A DNA stretch of 5,784 nt from an uncultured Porphyromonas sp. (GCA_900554935.1 USJF01000091.1:1-5784), one strand, 5' to 3'; counted from the stretch's first letter, positions 1 to 5,267 are shown. The notes: a model not told the origin generated them from the sequence alone. Made by a program: numbers and translations.

Positions 1-1
1 T

Positions 2-340
2 AGCGAGCTCACCTTCAAGCAGAAGCTAGGCAGAGTGGGGGCGATGCTAGAGGATACCCTTTTGATGCCTGTTCTCAAACTCTATTATATACTCAAGGAG
101 CCCTCAGTGCCCAAGCGATCCAAACTCTATATCATGGGCGCTCTAGGCTACTTCATACTTCCCGTAGATCTTCTGCCCGACTTCCTGCCTGGGCTCCTCG
201 GATTTACCGATGATATTATTGTGGTAGGAATCATCCTCGGGCAGGTGCGTAAGTTTGATAGCCCACAGATCCAAGCCAAGGTCGATCGCCTGCTCCGCAA
301 GATTTGCCCTATGAGAGAGACTCCACAGACGGACCTCTAA
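2..340 (+). CDS. DUF1232 (YkvA-like) small membrane protein, 5'-truncated by the window edge
   Basis: The reading frame is open to the left edge, giving 112 visible residues and a TAA stop. The family is recognised from the core GALGYFILPVDLLPDFLPG (visible residues 46-64) followed by GFTDD (67-71), the hallmark of DUF1232 proteins. A hydrophobic segment covers about residues 42-58 and a second about 72-82. A GTG at 35 and an ATG at 44 could serve as starts, but the residues before them (SELTFKQKLGRVGA) resemble the Phe/Lys/Leu-rich N-terminal lead-in usual in this family, so I infer that the true start lies upstream. The biochemical role of DUF1232 proteins is not established, and the sequence indicates only membrane association. 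The C-terminal tail after the second hydrophobic segment is basic and soluble. The repeat array begins 21 bases after the stop. The family call is firm; the function is unknown. Confidence 0.85.
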   Translation, partial: SELTFKQKLGRVGAMLEDTLLMPVLKLYYILKEPSVPKRSKLYIMGALGYFILPVDLLPDFLPGLLGFTDDIIVVGIILGQVRKFDSPQIQAKVDRLLRKICPMRETPQTDL

Positions 341-361
341 GCTATTACCTAGCTTGAAATT

Positions 362-453
362 AAGCGATCGTCGAGTTTGTAACTCAGCGATCACGGAGTT
401 TGTAACTAAGCAATTACGGAGTTACAAACTAAGCAAACACGGAGTTACAAACT
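362..453. repeat. Tandem array of four 23-bp units with a core that flips orientation
   Basis: Four contiguous 23-bp units lie at 362-384, 385-407, 408-430 and 431-453. Each has a variable AAGC/CAGC-led half followed by a conserved GGAGTT...AACT half (TCGAGTT in unit 1). Units 1 and 2 carry the core AGTTTGTAACT; units 3 and 4 carry its exact reverse complement AGTTACAAACT, while the rest of each unit stays in the same orientation. The array can therefore fold as nested inverted repeats: 371-385 pairs perfectly with 442-456 (15 bp), and 397-407 pairs with 420-430 (11 bp, 12-base loop). It starts just after the DUF1232 stop codon, so it could act as a transcript-end structure, a protein-binding array or a dispersed genomic repeat. 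These alternatives cannot be separated here. Confidence 0.85.
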
Positions 454-490
454 CGATAGCAGCTGATATACAGAGCTAAAACTCAATAGC
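449..490. repeat. Degenerate continuation of the array: two AAACT(C)-(A/G)ATAGC copies
   Basis: AAACTCGATAGC at 449-460 overlaps the end of unit 4 and recurs as AAACTCAATAGC at 479-490, 11 of 12 bases identical and 30 bases apart. This looks like a decayed extension of the 23-bp array, although the spacing no longer fits the 23-base period. The match is short, so chance cannot be excluded. Confidence 0.4.
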
Positions 491-495
491 CTTGT

Positions 496-538
496 CCCCT
501 CCCGACTTTCCCCTCCTACGACCCTTATCCCCCCCCCC
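496..538 (-). other. C-rich tract with potential G-quadruplex on the minus strand
   Basis: Five runs of three or more C lie in 43 bases: 496-499, 501-503, 510-513, 522-524 and a C10 run at 529-538. Read on the minus strand these are G-tracts separated by loops of 4, 8, 6 and 1 bases, which is close to the usual intramolecular G-quadruplex pattern, with one loop slightly long. The C10 run could itself supply two G-tracts. There is no coding signal here. Folding is inferred from the pattern only. Confidence 0.5.
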
Positions 539-568
539 AGCCTTCGGACTACGCCTCCGACTGGGGGG
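529..568. repeat. GC-rich hairpin flanked by a C10 homopolymer
   Basis: CCCCCCAG at 533-540 pairs perfectly with CTGGGGGG at 561-568 (8 bp). Inside it TCGGA (544-548) pairs with TCCGA (556-560), leaving a 3-base bulge at 541-543 and a 7-base loop at 549-555. The left arm is extended by four more C, making the C10 run 529-538. No U-tract follows on either strand, so it is not a classical intrinsic terminator. It could instead be a REP-like dispersed palindrome or an RNA-stabilising structure. The homopolymer is a candidate for length variation between cells. Confidence 0.6.
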
Positions 569-667
569 TAATCTGAGTGGCCCCCTAGCGTGTGCTCTTA
601 TGCTCCCCTTCTAATGCGTACACATGTAGCTGCTGGTCTGATTTTATGTAATTAGCGGGAATTATTG

Positions 668-675
668 TAGATTTG
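668..675 (+). promoter_or_regulatory. Candidate Bacteroidota -7 promoter element (TAGATTTG)
   Basis: TAGATTTG matches the Bacteroidota housekeeping -7 consensus TAnnTTTG exactly. It lies 137 bases upstream of the DUF1573 start, which would give a leader of roughly 130 bases. The expected -33 TTTG box about 19-21 bases further upstream is weak: only TTTTATG near 642-648 is found. A second, poorer -7 candidate, TATAGTTG, lies at 685-692. An 8-base motif with four fixed positions of this kind occurs often by chance. Confidence 0.35.
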
Positions 676-764
676 CGGTAGATATATAGTTGTCCACCGA
701 CGGATGCAAGGAGTGTGGGGCATTAAACCCCAGCTTCTCAGCCACGTCAAAAGCGACAGTTGGG

Positions 765-788
765 CTTTGTGGCAATAGTGCCACGAAG
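765..788 (+). promoter_or_regulatory. Leader hairpin upstream of the DUF1573 gene
   Basis: CTTTGTGGCA (765-774) pairs with TGCCACGAAG (779-788) through 10 consecutive positions, including one G-U wobble, closed by a 4-base ATAG loop. It ends 24 bases before the ATG. The right-arm sequence GCCACG (780-785) also occurs at 741-746, so 741-745 can instead pair with the left-arm GTGGC at 769-773, making two mutually exclusive structures. A further small stem, TGGGG/CCCCA, is possible at 716-720/728-732. This suggests a structured 5' leader that could affect mRNA stability or translation. I do not recognise a known riboswitch class. Confidence 0.45.
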
Positions 789-800
789 AAATTTAAATGA

Positions 801-805
801 AAGGA
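801..805 (+). promoter_or_regulatory. Shine-Dalgarno-like AAGGA for the DUF1573 gene
   Basis: AAGGA ends 7 bases before the ATG at 813 within a purine-rich stretch. Methionines also occur at codons 4 and 7, and this spacing favours the first ATG as the start. Recognisable Shine-Dalgarno sites are uncommon in this phylum, and I see none in front of most other genes in the window. Confidence 0.4.
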
Positions 806-812
806 AAAGAAT

Positions 813-1226
813 ATGAAAAGTATGAATATCATGGAAAGAATCGGGTCTCTACTCTTTATGGTGACTCTGCTGATAGGACTTCCAATGGTGGCTTCAGCTC
901 AGGATGATAGCGCCGCAAAGATTGTGGCAAAGGTGACTGAGCACGACTTTGGCGTATTTAAGGAGAGTGATGGCAAGGTGAGCCATGTATTTGTGGTGAA
1001 AAACGAGGGTAAGTCTCCTTTGGTCATTACCCGCGTGATCTCTTCTTGTGGATGTACTACTCCTACCTTTACTAAGGAGCCGATCGCTCCTGGTAAGAGT
1101 GGTGAGATTAAGGTGGTTTATGATCCTGAGGGGCGTATCTACCCTTTTGTGAAGACGGTCTCAGTCTACAGCAACGGCAAGAAGGGTCCTTTGGTACTCA
1201 CTATCAAGGGTGAAGTGGTACAGTAA
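813..1226 (+). CDS. Secreted DUF1573 domain protein
   Basis: The product has 137 residues. An N-terminal signal peptide is clear: an Arg near residue 9, a hydrophobic stretch at about 10-26 and an ASA-type cleavage site, predicting cleavage between Ala29 and Gln30. The mature part matches DUF1573, with a beta-rich Ig/ASH-like pattern: HDFGVFKE (44-51), VFVVKNEGKSPLVITRV (59-75), the diagnostic SSCGCTTP (77-84), then IAPGKSGEIKVVYDP (91-105) and a final strand ending at the C-terminus. The two cysteines (79 and 81) are the family signature. The molecular role is not known; periplasmic or envelope location is inferred from the signal peptide. Many codons end in T (GGT, CCT, ACT, TCT), unlike the C-ending bias of ung and asd, which may reflect high expression. 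The gene appears to be its own transcription unit, with a candidate promoter and structured leader before it and a hairpin after it. Confidence 0.9.
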   Translation: MKSMNIMERIGSLLFMVTLLIGLPMVASAQDDSAAKIVAKVTEHDFGVFKESDGKVSHVFVVKNEGKSPLVITRVISSCGCTTPTFTKEPIAPGKSGEIKVVYDPEGRIYPFVKTVSVYSNGKKGPLVLTIKGEVVQ

Positions 1227-1284
1227 GTTGCTTCTGTAGGCCCTCGGCAATAAAGCGCGAGGCGATATGAAATAAGATAACGAT

Positions 1285-1325
1285 TGAACCCTCTAGTACC
1301 ACTCGGTGGTGGCTAAGAGGGTTCA
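1285..1325 (+). terminator. Terminator-like hairpin after the DUF1573 gene
   Basis: TGAACCCTCT (1285-1294) pairs perfectly with AGAGGGTTCA (1316-1325), and an inner stem ACCAC/GTGGT (1298-1302/1306-1310) with a TCG loop stacks inside. The downstream sequence TTGTCATAATGAT is not a clean U-tract, so efficient intrinsic termination is uncertain. It lies 58 bases after the DUF1573 stop and 33 bases before the next start, where it would separate the single-gene unit from the operon. An attenuator or processing site is an alternative. Confidence 0.5.
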
Positions 1326-1358
1326 TTGTCATAATGATAACTACTAAGTAATTGTCCC

Positions 1359-1916
1359 ATGAGTGAAATAGATAGAGAGGCGGTGGTGAGGAGAGTGCGG
1401 GCGCTAAGGGAGCAGTCGTTGCGAGATGGGCTCTGGCTAGGCTGTTGTTATATAGCTCAGGCTTTGGCTCTATTGCTTTACGGCTATGGCATTATCTCTA
1501 CACTTCTATTCCTCGCCGGCTTTGTGGCGGTGCCTGTGGTGATTTACAAGGTAGGGACCCGATACAGGGACTTTTTGAGGGGTGGCTATGCGAGGTATCT
1601 GGAGGTGACGAGCTATCTCTCTTGGACCTATATGGCATCGCTGCTGGTGGCGTTTCTCGCCTTTTATGTCGCTTTTTCGCTCCTCCTACGGGATGCTACT
1701 TTTATCGCGATGATGGAGGAGTCGCTTAAGCTATTTGAGGAGATGACAAAGGATATTGAGGGGTACAAAGAGGCTATGAGCCAAATGAGAGACCTCACGC
1801 CTTTGCGGATAGCGTGGACTGTGGTATTTAATATGATTGTGCAGGGGCTCCTATACATATATATAGTGAGTATCTTTATCAAAAGAAGTCGACCTGATGG
1901 AGGAGAAGAAAAGTAG
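1359..1916 (+). CDS. DUF4199-like four-helix membrane protein
   Basis: The product has 185 residues and four predicted membrane helices at about 24-43, 46-64, 90-110 and 151-174. A charged, Arg-rich N-terminus (residues 5-22) precedes the first pair. Between helices 3 and 4 is an acidic amphipathic segment (about 115-147, rich in Glu, Lys and Met) that is probably helical and extracytoplasmic if the N-terminus is inside. Overall architecture and size match the DUF4199 family of Bacteroidota, often found next to a family 2 glycosyltransferase, as here. The assignment is from memory of that pattern, not a profile search. The last 20 bases overlap the glycosyltransferase gene, which indicates translational coupling and suggests a shared process in the membrane, perhaps as an accessory to the transferase. 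No enzymatic motif is visible. No Shine-Dalgarno is seen before the ATG. It is probably the first gene of the operon. Confidence 0.75.
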   Translation: MSEIDREAVVRRVRALREQSLRDGLWLGCCYIAQALALLLYGYGIISTLLFLAGFVAVPVVIYKVGTRYRDFLRGGYARYLEVTSYLSWTYMASLLVAFLAFYVAFSLLLRDATFIAMMEESLKLFEEMTKDIEGYKEAMSQMRDLTPLRIAWTVVFNMIVQGLLYIYIVSIFIKRSRPDGGEEK

Positions 1917-2865
1917 TCTGGACCTAACCGTATTGATCCCTCTATTTAATGAGGAGGAGTCGCTACGAGAGCTTCATGAGTGGATCTCTCGAGTGGTGAG
2001 TGAGATGGGGGTGTCGTATGAGATCCTATTCATTAATGATGGGAGCATCGACCGCTCCTGGGAAGTGATCAAAGAGTTAAGGAGTCAAGACCCTCATGTG
2101 GTGGCGGTGAGCTTCAGTCGCAACTATGGCAAGTCCCCTGGCCTGCAAGTGGGCTTTACGAAGTCGCGAGGTGAGGTGGTGATCACGATGGATGCGGATC
2201 TCCAAGACTCTCCGGATGAGATTCCTGAACTCTATCGTATGATTAAGGAGGAGGGATATGATGTGGTGAGTGGCTGGAAGAAGAAGCGTTATGACCCAAT
2301 CTCAAAGACTCTTCCTACCAAGCTATTCAATGCCACCGTACGGCTCTTCTCGGGTATTCCTTTGCACGATTTTAATTGTGGTCTGAAGAGTTATCACGCT
2401 AGGGTGGTGAAGAATATCGAGGTCTACAATGATATGCACCGCTTCTTGCCTTATATGGCGAAGCAAGCAGGCTTCCACAAGATAGGCGAAAAGGTGGTGC
2501 AACACCGCCCACGTAAATATGGGCATACGAAGTTTGGGGTGAGTCGCTTTGTCAATGGTTACCTAGACCTATTGGTACTCTGGTTTACCGGCCGCTTTGG
2601 GCGTAAGCCGATGCACTTCTTCGGGCTTTGGGGTAGTGTAATGTTTGTTATCGGCTTTATTGCACTTGTGGTCATTGCGGTGCACAAGTTGGTGGCTCTA
2701 CAGAGTGGGGTCCCTGCACGGTTGATTACTGATCTGCCCTATTTCTATGTTTGTTTAGTCGCCATTATCCTTGGGGTGCAGCTCTTTCTCGCTGGCTTTA
2801 TCGGTGAGCTTTTGGCTCGTCAGTCCCCCACACGCAATCAATATATCATAGATGAAGAGATTTGA
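1897..2865 (+). CDS. Family 2 glycosyltransferase, polyprenyl-phosphate sugar transferase type (DPM1/GtrB/ArnC-like)
   Basis: The product has 322 residues, a usual length for the GtrB/ArnC class. The GT-A domain starts with VLIPLFNEEESL (12-23), followed by FINDGSIDRS (45-54), SRNYGKSPGLQVGF (74-87) and the metal/nucleotide-binding DADLQDSP (99-106), where Asp99 and Asp101 form the DxD motif. HDFNCGLKSY (157-166) and the Arg/Lys-rich HRPRKYGHTKFG region near residues 203-214 are also typical. Two C-terminal membrane helices follow, at about 240-264 and 285-308. Enzymes of this type move a sugar from a nucleotide donor to polyprenyl phosphate on the cytoplasmic face of the inner membrane, supplying flipped lipid-linked sugars for glycan or lipid modification. 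The sugar cannot be told from sequence. The start overlaps the DUF4199-like gene by 20 bases and the end overlaps apbE by 14, so all three are probably translated in concert. Confidence 0.92.
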   Translation: MEEKKSSLDLTVLIPLFNEEESLRELHEWISRVVSEMGVSYEILFINDGSIDRSWEVIKELRSQDPHVVAVSFSRNYGKSPGLQVGFTKSRGEVVITMDADLQDSPDEIPELYRMIKEEGYDVVSGWKKKRYDPISKTLPTKLFNATVRLFSGIPLHDFNCGLKSYHARVVKNIEVYNDMHRFLPYMAKQAGFHKIGEKVVQHRPRKYGHTKFGVSRFVNGYLDLLVLWFTGRFGRKPMHFFGLWGSVMFVIGFIALVVIAVHKLVALQSGVPARLITDLPYFYVCLVAIILGVQLFLAGFIGELLARQSPTRNQYIIDEEI

Positions 2866-3865
2866 ATTATTTCTCCTCCCGCTCTTGGCACTGATGCTGA
2901 TGAGCTGTAAGGAGGGCAAAGACAAGATGGAGTATTTCCACGAGAGTGGAAGTCGCTTCCATACACTGTACAATATCACTTACGAGGCACCGCAGTTGCT
3001 CACCGAGCAGATTGATAGCACTATGACCGCCTTCAATGCTTCGCTCAATCCTTTTGATAGCACTACACTCATCTCCCGCATCAATCGAAATGAGGCGGTA
3101 GTGATGGACGAGATGCTCCGAACGGTAGTGGCTAAGTCGCTGGAGGTGAGTAGGGCAACTAGTGGACGGTATGATATCACTGGCGCTCCCTACTTCGACG
3201 TCTGGGGTTTTGGCGTCAAGAAGGGGGTGACAAGGCAGGCTACGGAGGTGGAGCTGGATAGTATCGCTACTTTTGTGGGATGGCAAAAGCTAACGCTGCA
3301 AGGCGATACCCTAATTAAGGCCGACCCGAGAATGACACTCAATCCCTCTTCTCTTTCCAAAGGGTATGTGGTGGACCTTGTAGCAGCAACACTGGAGCGA
3401 TACGGGGTGACTAATTATCTCGTGGAGATCGGTGGCGAGATAGTGGCAAGGGGAGTTAATCCCGATGGGCACTGCTGGAAAGTGGGTATCAATAAGCCGA
3501 CGGAGGATAATACCTCTACTATCAGCGAGCTAGCCTACTCGGTGGAGCTCTGCAACGGAGAAGGGATGGCGTCGAGTGGCGACTACCGCAATTTCAAGGT
3601 TGTAGAAGGCAAAAAGGTGGCGCATACGATCGATGTGCTGAGCGGTCGACCTGCGCATCAGGATATATTGAGTGCTACGGTGGTGGCTCCTACCTGTATG
3701 GAAGCCGATGCTTGGGCAACTGCGCTGATGGCGGTAGGGCTGGAGCGAGGAAAGCAGCTACTAGAGCAGCAACCACAGCTTAAGGTCTGCCTTATATACA
3801 GCGACCATACTACGGGGGCACTCAAAACCTACGATAGTGGGCTTGAACTACACGAGATAAAATGA
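2852..3865 (+). CDS. apbE: FAD:protein FMN transferase, ApbE family lipoprotein
   Basis: The product has 337 residues. A lipoprotein signal peptide is clear: KR, a Leu-rich core, then the lipobox LMSC with Cys19 as the acylated residue. The family blocks appear in order: SGRYDITGAPYFDVWGFG (104-121), NPSSLSKGYVVD (164-175), YLVEIGGEI (189-197), ASSGDYRNF (240-248), HTIDVLSGRP (258-267) and ATVVAPTCMEADAWATAL (275-292), whose Asp286 and Thr290 correspond to the family's metal-binding end. The enzyme takes FMN from FAD and attaches it covalently to a Thr/Ser of exported flavoproteins such as the NqrB/NqrC or RnfD/RnfG subunits, acting on the periplasmic side. None of those targets is in the window. 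One departure from the usual HxIDPxTG block is Val262 in place of Pro. It overlaps the glycosyltransferase gene by 14 bases, and its stop overlaps the next start as ATGA. Confidence 0.94.
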   Translation: MKRFELFLLPLLALMLMSCKEGKDKMEYFHESGSRFHTLYNITYEAPQLLTEQIDSTMTAFNASLNPFDSTTLISRINRNEAVVMDEMLRTVVAKSLEVSRATSGRYDITGAPYFDVWGFGVKKGVTRQATEVELDSIATFVGWQKLTLQGDTLIKADPRMTLNPSSLSKGYVVDLVAATLERYGVTNYLVEIGGEIVARGVNPDGHCWKVGINKPTEDNTSTISELAYSVELCNGEGMASSGDYRNFKVVEGKKVAHTIDVLSGRPAHQDILSATVVAPTCMEADAWATALMAVGLERGKQLLEQQPQLKVCLIYSDHTTGALKTYDSGLELHEIK

Positions 3866-4563
3866 TGAGTACAAATATCGCAGAGCAGTCCGAAGGGAAG
3901 TGGCACGAGACGCTGCAACAGATCCGCCTACAGCTACGTCGTGGGATGGATGGCGAGACCTCTACCAACCAGCGTAAGATGGGATTGGAGTATGAGGTCA
4001 ATTTTGGAGTCAATCTCTTGCGACTTCAGGAGCTATCTAAGTCACTACCGAAGGATGAGGAGCTGGCCGACCTGATGTGGCATAAAAAGGTGCGAGAGAT
4101 GAAGCTCCTCTCCCTTATGATACGCTCCACAGATACCCTTACAATGGAGCAGGCTCTCTCCTTAGCAGACGAAGTCGAGACACTCGAAGTAGCAGAGCAA
4201 TTGGTCTTTCGGCTTTTACGTCGTGCCCCCTTCGCTGCTTCGCTGCTCTCCTCTCTCTTTGAGCGCAAGTACGATCGCCATACCCCTTCAGCTACCCTTC
4301 CCTACCTACTACTCAATCATCTTGCTGGTGAAGAGAGCGTTACCGCCACCCTCCTAAAGCAAGCTACGCCACAGATCGTCTCCGACTTCCTAGCCCCCAA
4401 CTTTTATAGCAGTAGCGTTATCTATCACGCGTTGGTAAAAGTAGCCTCCCTTCGTCCAGATATCGACCTTAGCCCACTTTGCCACGAGCTACTTTCGAAA
4501 GCCAAAGGAACCAGCCAAGAACTGGCACAGCAATTGATCGAACTGACCCAAGAGCCACAGTAA
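3862..4563 (+). CDS. AlkD-like HEAT-repeat protein, DNA alkylation repair superfamily
   Basis: The product has 233 residues, is all-helical with no signal peptide or membrane segment, and is likely cytoplasmic. The best family cues are NFGVNLLRLQELSKSLPKDEELADLMWHKKVREMKLLSLMI (47-87), matching the G-(x)-P-ELR...LA..LW....hE.r.lA pattern of AlkD-type HEAT repeats, with Trp73 and Arg78-Glu79 in the expected places. AlkD proteins remove positively charged alkylated bases from DNA. Aligned by eye, the stretch TLEVAEQL (107-114) falls where Bacillus AlkD has its WDSVD segment, so the catalytic Trp and Asp appear to be Leu108 and Glu112. Glycosylase activity is therefore doubtful, and a DNA-binding or structural role is possible. 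It starts in an ATGA overlap with apbE; a second ATG directly follows at 3865. Only 6 bases separate it from ung, which fits a shared DNA-repair theme. Family call moderate, activity uncertain. Confidence 0.7.
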   Translation: MMSTNIAEQSEGKWHETLQQIRLQLRRGMDGETSTNQRKMGLEYEVNFGVNLLRLQELSKSLPKDEELADLMWHKKVREMKLLSLMIRSTDTLTMEQALSLADEVETLEVAEQLVFRLLRRAPFAASLLSSLFERKYDRHTPSATLPYLLLNHLAGEESVTATLLKQATPQIVSDFLAPNFYSSSVIYHALVKVASLRPDIDLSPLCHELLSKAKGTSQELAQQLIELTQEPQ

Positions 4564-4569
4564 AAAGCT

Positions 4570-5238
4570 ATGAACGTCTCCATCCACCCCTCTTGGCAAA
4601 AGGTACTACAGCCCGATTTCGATCAGCCCTACTTCGAGCAGATCACCAATCTGGTTCGCCAAGCCTATGCTACCAGCGTAGTCTATCCACCCGCCCATTT
4701 GATCTTCAATGCCTTCAACCTCACCCCCTTCGATCAGGTGAAAGTAGTGCTACTCGGTCAGGATCCCTACCACGGCCCAGGGCAAGCGATGGGGCTCAGC
4801 TTCTCAGTACCCAATGGCATGCTCCTACCCCCATCCCTACAGAATATATACAAAGAGCTTAAGAGCGACCTTGGGCAAAAGCCACCGCAGAGTGGCGACC
4901 TCACCCACTGGGCAGAGCAAGGCGTATTGCTACTCAATTCCACCCTCACCGTCCAGGCACACCAAGCCCGCTCCCACTTCGCCGTAGGATGGCAAAGGCT
5001 CACCGATCGCGTGATCCAGCTATTGAGCGAAGAGCGCTCCAACCTCGTCTTTATCCTCTGGGGTGCCGATGCACAGCGAAAAGCCTGGATGATCGACGAG
5101 CGCAAGCACAAGATACTCAAGGCACCCCACCCATCGCCCCTCTCCGCCTACCGTGGGTTCTTTGGTTCCAAACCCTTTTCGCAGACCAATTTCTACCTCG
5201 TCAGTCACCATATAACGCCCATTCAGTGGGTGCAATAA
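4570..5238 (+). CDS. ung: Uracil-DNA glycosylase, family 1
   Basis: The product has 222 residues, the normal length for the bacterial enzyme. It removes uracil from DNA, arising from cytosine deamination or dUMP misincorporation, as the first step of base excision repair. Motif A, GQDPYHGPGQA (63-73), holds the catalytic water-activating Asp65. Phe78 lies in the uracil-stacking position and Asn123 in VLLLNSTLTV recognises uracil. Motif B, HPSPLSAYRGFFGS (187-200), holds His187 and the minor-groove Leu191. All key residues of the family are present, so the enzyme should be active. It lies 6 bases after the AlkD-like gene and 29 bases before asd. The coding strand is distinctly C-rich, unlike the G-rich glycosyltransferase and apbE genes upstream. 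Other frames overlapping it (for example one at 4479-4862) lack any family features and are shadows. Confidence 0.97.
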   Translation: MNVSIHPSWQKVLQPDFDQPYFEQITNLVRQAYATSVVYPPAHLIFNAFNLTPFDQVKVVLLGQDPYHGPGQAMGLSFSVPNGMLLPPSLQNIYKELKSDLGQKPPQSGDLTHWAEQGVLLLNSTLTVQAHQARSHFAVGWQRLTDRVIQLLSEERSNLVFILWGADAQRKAWMIDERKHKILKAPHPSPLSAYRGFFGSKPFSQTNFYLVSHHITPIQWVQ

Positions 5239-5267
5239 TCACTAACAATCAATGAAATAGAAAATAT

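Larger units (their letters stand above)
341..812. other. 472-base gene-free region between the DUF1232 and DUF1573 genes
   Basis: No credible coding sequence is present on either strand. The minus-strand frame at 143-394 mostly runs antisense to the DUF1232 gene and has no family features. The stretch divides into a 23-bp tandem array (362-453), degenerate repeat remnants (449-490), a C-rich tract (496-538), a GC hairpin (533-568), about 100 bases where I see nothing definite (569-667), a candidate promoter (668-675) and a structured leader leading into the DUF1573 gene. The separate elements are listed individually. Confidence 0.8.

Noticed and set aside
143..394. Minus-strand reading frame of 83 codons
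   Set aside because: It mostly runs antisense to the well-supported DUF1232 gene, its start falls inside the repeat array, and its translation shows no family features.
362..453. Possible CRISPR array
   Set aside because: The 23-bp units are directly contiguous with no unique spacers of 25-40 bases between them, and no cas genes are present.
529..568. Intrinsic terminator for the DUF1232 gene
   Set aside because: The stem is strong but no U-tract follows on either strand, so it is described only as a hairpin.
341..812. Mobile element or integration site
   Set aside because: There is no transposase, no terminal inverted repeats with target duplication and no tRNA; the repeats are short and local.
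1897..2865. Frameshift or gene fusion suggested by the coding overlaps of 20 and 14 bases at its ends
   Set aside because: Each overlapping gene has a full-length product with complete family motifs, so the overlaps are ordinary translational coupling.
2867..3286. Minus-strand reading frame of 139 codons
   Set aside because: It is antisense to apbE, is His/Ser/Leu-rich without domains, and has no gene context on that strand.
4479..4862. Plus-strand reading frame of 127 codons
   Set aside because: It overlaps the end of the AlkD-like gene and the first half of ung in another frame, with Arg/Ser/Pro-rich low-information content typical of a shadow.
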